Shown: positions 20,440 to 25,045 of the stretch, piece by piece
Numbering within the stretch: position 1 is the first letter of the stretch
Layout of the letters: each line of letters opens with the position of its first letter
NCBI GenBank assembly: GCA_019915015.1
Contig: JAHBBC010000087.1
Coordinates: 1 to 25,045, forward strand
Direction: 5' to 3'
DNA from: Auriscalpium vulgare
Taxonomy: Eukaryota; Basidiomycota; Agaricomycetes; Russulales; Auriscalpiaceae
Length of the DNA: 25,045 nucleotides
The notes under the pieces: generated by a model
Seen by the model: the letters and a program-made list of their open reading frames with translations, nothing else
Databases searched by the model: none
What the model was told of the DNA's origin: nothing
Position numbers and translations under genes: made by a program

Positions 20440-20461
20440 ACCAAAGTCACGTGACTTTGGT
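20440..20461. promoter_or_regulatory. 22-bp perfect palindrome centred on CACGTG
   Basis: The half-site ACCAAAGTCAC is followed by its exact reverse complement. The central 14 bp (AAGTCACGTGACTT) are the same as in the palindrome 68 bp to the left; the two differ mainly at the symmetric CCG/CCA flanks. Confidence 0.7.
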
Positions 20462-20523
20462 TCGAAATGAAAAACCGAAAAGTCGCGGTGGAATCCCCGC
20501 TCGACGGGGAATCAGGCGTATCA

Positions 20524-21347
20524 CCGTGATCTGCCACGCTGTGAGCGCACAAATTAACAGATGAACAGACTGATGCTACCTCATTGCCCTGACGGTCTCT
20601 GTCCACGCGCATGTCCCGGCGACAGACATGATGGTCAGGATTGAAATCGCGCAGGCGTGGTGGGAGGACCTCTCCGAGCCGTGCAGCAAAGTAGAAGGTT
20701 GAAGTCAAGGCACCCCAAACAGCGGCGTCAAGAGGCAGCGAGATGTCGAGCGCGCCTTGCAGCTGCACGAGCAGCGGCACCGTGTAAGGCAAACGCTTTG
20801 CACGCTTGGACGCCGGTGGACACAATTTGGAGGCCCCTTTCAGGATAATCTGCAGGTGTCGCGACTCGACATTCCAGGACAGGCCGTGAAGCATATGCCA
20901 GGCCTGCACAGCAGCGACACTGTTCGAGATGGTGTGGCCAGAATATGCGCCTGCCATAGTGGACGCAAAGGAAACAATGAGAAGGTGGTCGGCAGGCGCT
21001 CGCTGCGCCTCGGAGATGTTGTGCGCGTCGCAAAAGAGGTGGTATAGAAGCAGGCCACTGCCATAAAGAGCCGTAGTACTGTCAGCCCACGCGTGGGCTG
21101 CGACAAGCTGCACACGCTCCAGGGCAGCGGCCGACAGAGGGAGAATATTGCCGTCCGCATCGATCGCCGCACGCGAGGACACAGGCCGCCAGCGGGCCAA
21201 GCGCTCACGGGCCAGGCAAGTAGGTCGAAGGTCGGACGGCATGGGCACCAGGCCAGGACGATATGGACGTGGACGAGATGTGGAAGGAGGGACGGCCGGA
21301 GGTATGTCAGCATTGAAACGCGGGTTAGTCCCACCAATTGAGCTCAT
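20524..21347 (-). pseudogene. Tyrosine recombinase of the DIRS-type element, C-terminally truncated
   Basis: It starts at ATG 21347, which overlaps the last 23 nt of the RT gene. A Pro/Arg-rich leader of about 60 residues is followed by an N-terminal core-binding (SAM-like) domain (A-W-A-D-S-T-T-A-L-Y-G-S-G-L-L-L-Y-H). The start of the catalytic domain follows, with the first conserved Arg in A-A-R-L-G-E-V-L (about 20670). Recognisable similarity ends near D-R-Q-G-N-E-V (about 20575). The H-x-x-R motif and the nucleophilic Tyr are missing, so this copy cannot be active. The frame stays open by chance into the B LTR as far as 20241. Confidence 0.8.
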
Positions 21348-23388
21348 TGGCGAGGAGCGCAGTGCCCGTTCGCTCGAAGTCGTCATTGTAGTCGCCGCGC
21401 GCTGCTGCATCGATCGCGGGCTTGAGGCGTGGCGTTCGAGCGGCATCCAGCTCGCTCCTTGCCAGGGGCTCGTCGTAATCGACAAGAAAGGGTCGGAGGG
21501 CATGTGGGATGTCGATGGGTGGAAGTAAGAGCTGGCGGGAGCCATAGATGCCTCGCGAGGGGCCGTCAGCTGGGTTAGAGCTGCTGGTGACGTATCTAGA
21601 GTGAACGGTGCACCCGAGGGGCTCCAGGAAGGTGTGAAGTCGGCGAAAGACAATGTTAACGGCATGGTTTCGACTGCGACCCCTCCACCAGCCTTCGACG
21701 ACCCCGCGGTTGTCGCCAAAGACCTTGACGTGAGTGTCCCGACCGCCGACGGCGAGCAAGCTGTAGACCAGGAACTCGAAGGCGACGGCTTCAGCCCATC
21801 CGATGTCCCGCCCGTCTGAATCCCAGCCTGGGAGTAACCGCCAAGCACGCCAGCGCCCACCGATGACGATGCCAAGTCCGACACCCGAGCTGGCATCGGA
21901 GAAGGCATGTCGATTGAGTACTTCCACGGGGATGGGAATGGGTCGCTCGAGGAGGGGTCGCGAGAGGACAGAGATCCACCACTTGAGGTCTGCGGGTGTC
22001 CCTCGAGGGGCGGTGAGCGGCATGAAAGGACGATCGGAGCAGAGTCCAATGAAGGCTTCCAGGTTGGTGAGGTACGCACGTCCCGCCGGCACCACAAGCG
22101 CAACATGGAGCAGCTTGCCATACAGTCGCTGTGCATCGAGGAGAACGTGCGTCCGCGACGCCTCCCAATCAGCGATCGCGGCGAGATATTTCTCCTTCTT
22201 CGCGGCACCGACGGATACAGTGCGACGTTGCACATCGAAGAGGAGTCCGGTGAAGGGAGTGACTGACCCGAACGCGACATCCTTCTCTGCAGCCCAGACC
22301 AGCCCCAAATCAGAGGAGATGGCGTCAATGTCTGCAATGGTATAGGCAAAACGGGCATCATCCGCGCTGCGTGGGGAAGATTGTGAGAGGTCGGCAAGTG
22401 GGAAGGCGTAGTCTTCATCGAAAGCTTCCACCCTGTCATCTGGGAGGGATCCTCCTTCAAACCATATATGCGCGCGATCCTGGCGGCGTCCACCAGAAGA
22501 TCGAATGCGGAGACGAGCAGCAGCGCGACGTGCATTGCACTCGGGGAGGTGCGCGCGGAGGACACGGACAAAGAAATGGTCATCCACCCACTTTGAGAGA
22601 GGGCCGATCCCTCGCCAGCGCATGAGATCCGCACCAGCATCCGCGACAATGCCATGAACACCAACCCCAGACGTGACCCCGAACATGACGCAGGTGTCGA
22701 TGGCGAACTCGTCGGCGTCCCCAGGTCCAACGCGCACAACCACACCGGGCCACTGAGTAGGGTGGATCGGGACGGTGCGGAAGGCTTCAGAGATATCACG
22801 ACATGCAGCCTGAGAACCAGGCGGGAGTTGGGAAATAAGGAGGCAGATGGCGGTGAAGGTACCCCAAGTGCAAGGGTAATTAGAGGACTCGATGGAAGAG
22901 TTGATAGATGAAATGCCGTGACTGGGATTATGAGGATGGGAAAGGTTCTGCACCAGACGAAAAGCACCAGGCTTGTGAGACTTGGGAATGAGGGAGAGTG
23001 GAGAGGACTGGAAAGGACCAAGAACAGCCTCAACTTCGGCACGCGAGGCAGGCCCGAGATAGCGACCCTTAGAAAACTCCTTGTCAACAATAGACCGGAA
23101 GGCGTCACCAAACTCGGAGACACTCGGACGATTGGGAGGGGTGTATGAAGTAGAAATGAGCGGAACACCGATATGAAAGCCATGGCGAATAGAGGCTGGC
23201 AGAAAAGGGTATCGATCAATGAGTCCCGAGGCGGAGAGCAAAAGCTCCCATGCATCAGCCCTGAGCGGCGTAGCTGGTGTTTGCCGCCTGAGCGAGACGG
23301 CAAGCTTGAGCGCCGTGAGAGGGAGAGCCACAACCGGAACACTCGTGGAGCTCGTGACGGTCCTGGCCGGGCGAGCGAGTGCAGCCAT
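21325..23388 (-). CDS. Reverse transcriptase-RNase H of the DIRS-type element
   Basis: Polymerase that copies the element RNA. The frame is open from 23919; the start given is ATG 23388 inside the overlap with gag (687 residues). Counted from there: RT motif A C-R-D-I-S-E-A-F (about 196-203), F-G-V-T-S-G-V-G (about 236-243), and the catalytic W-V-D-D (267-270). The RNase H domain has S-D-A-S (catalytic Asp), W-A-E-A (Glu), F-G-D-N (Asp) and N-P-A-D-G-P-S-R near its end. The conserved part begins only near T-P-L-R-A-D-A-W (about residue 40), at the gag stop. The protein may therefore instead be made as a Gag fusion by a +1 shift there. No frame breaks are seen, unlike elements A, B and C. Confidence 0.86.
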   Translation of the reverse strand: MAALARPARTVTSSTSVPVVALPLTALKLAVSLRRQTPATPLRADAWELLLSASGLIDRYPFLPASIRHGFHIGVPLISTSYTPPNRPSVSEFGDAFRSIVDKEFSKGRYLGPASRAEVEAVLGPFQSSPLSLIPKSHKPGAFRLVQNLSHPHNPSHGISSINSSIESSNYPCTWGTFTAICLLISQLPPGSQAACRDISEAFRTVPIHPTQWPGVVVRVGPGDADEFAIDTCVMFGVTSGVGVHGIVADAGADLMRWRGIGPLSKWVDDHFFVRVLRAHLPECNARRAAARLRIRSSGGRRQDRAHIWFEGGSLPDDRVEAFDEDYAFPLADLSQSSPRSADDARFAYTIADIDAISSDLGLVWAAEKDVAFGSVTPFTGLLFDVQRRTVSVGAAKKEKYLAAIADWEASRTHVLLDAQRLYGKLLHVALVVPAGRAYLTNLEAFIGLCSDRPFMPLTAPRGTPADLKWWISVLSRPLLERPIPIPVEVLNRHAFSDASSGVGLGIVIGGRWRAWRLLPGWDSDGRDIGWAEAVAFEFLVYSLLAVGGRDTHVKVFGDNRGVVEGWWRGRSRNHAVNIVFRRLHTFLEPLGCTVHSRYVTSSSNPADGPSRGIYGSRQLLLPPIDIPHALRPFLVDYDEPLARSELDAARTPRLKPAIDAAARGDYNDDFERTGTALLANELNWWD

Positions 23389-24805
23389 TGGGCCTGTTCC
23401 AGTGAAGGCAGACTGCCTGCCCGGACGCTCGCGAGATGAGCTGGCGCCCCTGGCGCCTGACGTGAGCCGGCTGGCCACCGGCGAGAGTCGCGGACGCACA
23501 CTCGGCCACGCGATGCGCGTGGCTCCCCAAGCAGACGGCGCAGGCAGAGCGGGGTGAGGGGCCTGCGCCTGACCGAAAAAATGGATGACTCGGAGCCTGA
23601 CTGGCATCTGGTGACGATGAACGGACACGTTTCGTGCCACGCGTGGGTGCCGGGAGGTTGCGCAGGTGTGACTGCTGCTGATGAACCCGAGCACCCACAA
23701 TGATGATGATAAACCCAATAAATGAATGGGTGAATGAGAAGGCACGATGAAGGTGCGTGACAAGCATGAAAGCGCCCCATGCGCACAATGAAGGTAAGCC
23801 AAAAGGGGTGGGGAACAAGCAGTCAGCAGCAGTACGACCCGGATCAACGAAAGAACGCACCGGAGCCAGAGTCGACAGTGCCGACATGGCCGAAAGTTGC
23901 ATCTTGCGCATGACCTCATCCTCTATGCGCCGCAAGCGATCCGGATTGATGACCGCTATGTTGAAGAGGGCAGGCTTGCGCAGGGCAACGTCCTCGTGCC
24001 ACTCCAGGCGGGCGGCCGCGTGATAGCGAATGAGGATCTCCTCGCCGTGCGGGCGCACGCGACGGAGGGTATGGTTCTCCAGGTTGACATAGAAGTCAAC
24101 CCAGTTCTGTACGTGCTCCTTTGGCCAATGTTGGGCAGCCATGGTATTGACGAGCTCCGTCTTCGCCACAGAGATTTGCTCGAAGGAGAGGCGATGGTCA
24201 GGTACGACCTTGGGAGACTTGCGCATATTGGCAAATGAGGTGAACGCGATGCCCGAGTTGGTCTGCGTGAGGCCGAGAGACTGGTCATTGTCGGTGCGAG
24301 CGTTGAGTCGCGCATCCTCGCAGCCCTCCGGGGTCCAGTACCACAGCTCGACGTACTGCAGATTCTTGATCTTCTCGACAGCGAATGCCGACGCCTGCGG
24401 CCGCGAGTGTGTAGGCATAACGAGGGTATGGTCGATAGCGGGGAGTTTGGGTCTCTCCTTCTCGATCTCCGCGCGCTCCTGCTCGGCCGCCTTCTCCGCT
24501 GCAGCGAGCTGGTCCGCAGCCGCCTGCGCAGCGCGGGCCTGGCTGACACGCGCGGCGTCGGCATCGCGGGCGACCTGCGCCTCCCAGGCCGTAACACGGG
24601 CGTCGTGTTGCGCGGTCCAGGTGGTCAAGAGGGCGGCAGCCGCCTCGGCGTCGTCGAGCCCCTGAGCCGTGAGTTGAAGGACAAAGGGCCGCCACGCGTC
24701 GCTGCTGTAGTCCGGGGCCGTCTCCGTGTTCGGGTCAACCAAAATGCGCGCCGGAGGGGGAGGGGCGGGTTGTGGGGAGGGAGGACGAGATGTCTCGGAA
24801 GGCAT
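23255..24805 (-). CDS. Gag-like nucleocapsid protein of the DIRS-type element
   Basis: 516 residues from ATG 24805. In order: a Pro-rich start; an Ala/Glu-rich coiled-coil stretch (residues about 45-115); a domain with aromatic motifs (V-E-L-W-Y-W-T-P-E-G and W-V-D-F-Y-V-N-L-E); a probable unspliced intron (see 23678-23860); a basic segment; and a C-terminal metal-binding region. That region has C-A-V-C...H...C, a spaced Cys/His cluster, and a regular knuckle C-S-G-C-G-S-P-S-H-G-A-Q-A-C. This Cys/His arrangement is familiar from Gag-like proteins next to DIRS-type polymerases in basidiomycetes. It overlaps the RT frame. Confidence 0.78.
   Translation of the reverse strand: MPSETSRPPSPQPAPPPPARILVDPNTETAPDYSSDAWRPFVLQLTAQGLDDAEAAAALLTTWTAQHDARVTAWEAQVARDADAARVSQARAAQAAADQLAAAEKAAEQERAEIEKERPKLPAIDHTLVMPTHSRPQASAFAVEKIKNLQYVELWYWTPEGCEDARLNARTDNDQSLGLTQTNSGIAFTSFANMRKSPKVVPDHRLSFEQISVAKTELVNTMAAQHWPKEHVQNWVDFYVNLENHTLRRVRPHGEEILIRYHAAARLEWHEDVALRKPALFNIAVINPDRLRRIEDEVMRKMQLSAMSALSTLAPVRSFVDPGRTAADCLFPTPFGLPSLCAWGAFMLVTHLHRAFSFTHSFIGFIIIIVGARVHQQQSHLRNLPAPTRGTKRVRSSSPDASQAPSHPFFRSGAGPSPRSACAVCLGSHAHRVAECASATLAGGQPAHVRRQGRQLISRASGQAVCLHWNRPNGCTRSPGQDRHELHECSGCGSPSHGAQACRLAQAANTSYAAQG
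23678..23860 (-). other. Probable in-frame intron in the DIRS gag gene (183 nt)
   Basis: Without splicing this stretch encodes a hydrophobic run (F-I-G-F-I-I-I-I-V-G) that is odd for a nucleocapsid protein. GTGCGT at 23860-23855 fits a fungal donor. Candidate branch points CTGAC and CTTAC lie downstream. From CTGAC to the acceptor there is no AG until the CAG at 23680-23678, followed by two more CAG triplets. The length is a multiple of three, so both forms keep the frame. Confidence 0.45.
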
Positions 24806-25045
24806 TATGGGCGAGATAGATATGTTGAAGGTGGTAGATTTGTTGGGGCAAAGATAGTAGAGGTTAGGCAAGTATAAGACTGTAGGAGTATAGGAGTTGT
24901 ATATTGAAAACGACGTGTGCTACGAGCGCGAGGAGGCGTCGTCGATGCTCGCCGTCGTGAAGGATGTGCTTCACTCGGCGCGCAGCGGCGATGCTCATCC
25001 ATAGACGACTGTCTGTCACGTCACTCGTGCCTCGCTCTGTCACAG

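Larger units (their letters stand above)
8183..20523 (-). mobile_element. Element B: second Ty3/gypsy family, 5' part only, host of insertions A and C
   Basis: A reverse-strand LTR retrotransposon related to, but clearly different from, the A/C family. Its visible parts are a 5' LTR (about 18956-20523), a PBS (18934-18951), the gag N-terminus (18247-18952), and the rest of gag plus the start of protease (8183-9990). Element C (9991-18246) sits between the two gag pieces. Across C the gag homology resumes at the matching residue once one target copy is removed. Element A cuts B inside the protease gene; RT, integrase and the other LTR must lie left of the window if they survive. The interval given includes the nested element C. 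Confidence 0.8.
18956..20523 (-). repeat. 5' LTR of element B (about 1.57 kb; outer end provisional)
   Basis: The inner end is fixed by the PBS: the minus strand reads ...CCCATCA, then 4 nt, then the PBS. For the outer end the best candidate is 20523, where the minus strand begins TGATACGCC, like the TGATA start of the A family. Coding sequence of the DIRS recombinase is recognisable again from about 20575. The other LTR of B is outside the window, so the boundary is not proven. The interval has no convincing gene. It holds GAAG/CTTC-type short words, a 14-bp tandem repeat, a minus-strand TATA-like box and two CACGTG palindromes. Open frames in it are low-complexity. Confidence 0.55.
20524..25045 (-). 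mobile_element. DIRS-type tyrosine-recombinase retrotransposon, 3' part cut by element B
   Basis: Reverse-strand element with gag, RT-RNase H and a tyrosine recombinase instead of an integrase, the gene set of the DIRS/Ngaro superfamily. I see no methyltransferase domain between RNase H and recombinase, unlike classical DIRS1. The recombinase gene is cut where element B begins. The leader from 24806 to the window end has no ORF I can support; TCTGTCAC occurs twice near 25011-25043. The terminal repeats are outside the window or lost, so its type cannot be settled. Confidence 0.83.

Noticed and set aside
21325..21700. DIRS methyltransferase domain between RNase H and recombinase
   Set aside because: No methyltransferase motifs are visible in the short RT C-terminus.
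20241..23786. Very long reverse-strand open frame (1181 codons)
   Set aside because: Only the part below 21347 encodes the recombinase. The rest is an alternative frame of the RT and gag genes, low-complexity and without motifs, and the end runs into the B LTR.
1..25045. CRISPR array, tRNA or rRNA genes
   Set aside because: No regularly spaced repeats with unique spacers and no tRNA- or rRNA-like sequence were recognised.

Overview
The window is a nested cluster of retrotransposons with no recognisable host gene, rRNA or tRNA. The DNA is GC-rich. It holds Ty3/gypsy elements of a divergent lineage (protease motif D-P-G-S, reverse transcriptase F-I-D-D, integrase with a V-T-D-N-G motif) and a tyrosine-recombinase (DIRS-type) retrotransposon whose Gag ends in Cys/His fingers. 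I infer a fungus, most likely a basidiomycete; the species cannot be told from the sequence.

Layout. (1) 1-8182 (+) is element A, a Ty3/gypsy retrotransposon of about 8.25 kb that lacks only the first ~72 bp of its 5' LTR because the window starts there. Its order is LTR (ends 585), primer-binding site, gag-pro, a -1 frameshift site, pol (RT, RNase H, integrase), polypurine tract and LTR (7526-8182). (2) 8183-9990 (-) is a middle piece of a different, related Ty3/gypsy element, B (Gag capsid, zinc knuckle, start of protease). (3) 9991-18246 (-) is element C, a complete second copy of the A family with 657/659-bp LTRs, inserted in the gag of B with a 4-5 bp target duplication. (4) 18247-18955 (-) is the N-terminal part of B gag and its primer-binding site, followed by the long B LTR (about 18956-20523; outer end provisional) with a 14-bp tandem repeat and two large CACGTG-centred palindromes. 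(5) About 20524-25045 (-) is a DIRS-type element: gag, RT-RNase H and a tyrosine recombinase cut off soon after its first catalytic arginine, where B appears to have inserted.

The inferred order of events is DIRS element first, then B into its recombinase gene, then C and A into B. A and C lie tail to tail and form an inverted repeat with ~8.2-kb arms around a 1.8-kb spacer.

Three points stand out. A canonical GGGTTTT slippery heptamer joins gag-pro to pol in both copies. Gag-pro and pol of A and C are broken almost only by one-base deletions, each absent from the other copy, which looks more like uncorrected sequencing error in repeats than like decay. The DIRS ORFs by contrast are intact. 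They overlap in a way that suggests +1 frameshifting or internal initiation between gag and RT, and a 23-nt overlap joins RT to the recombinase.
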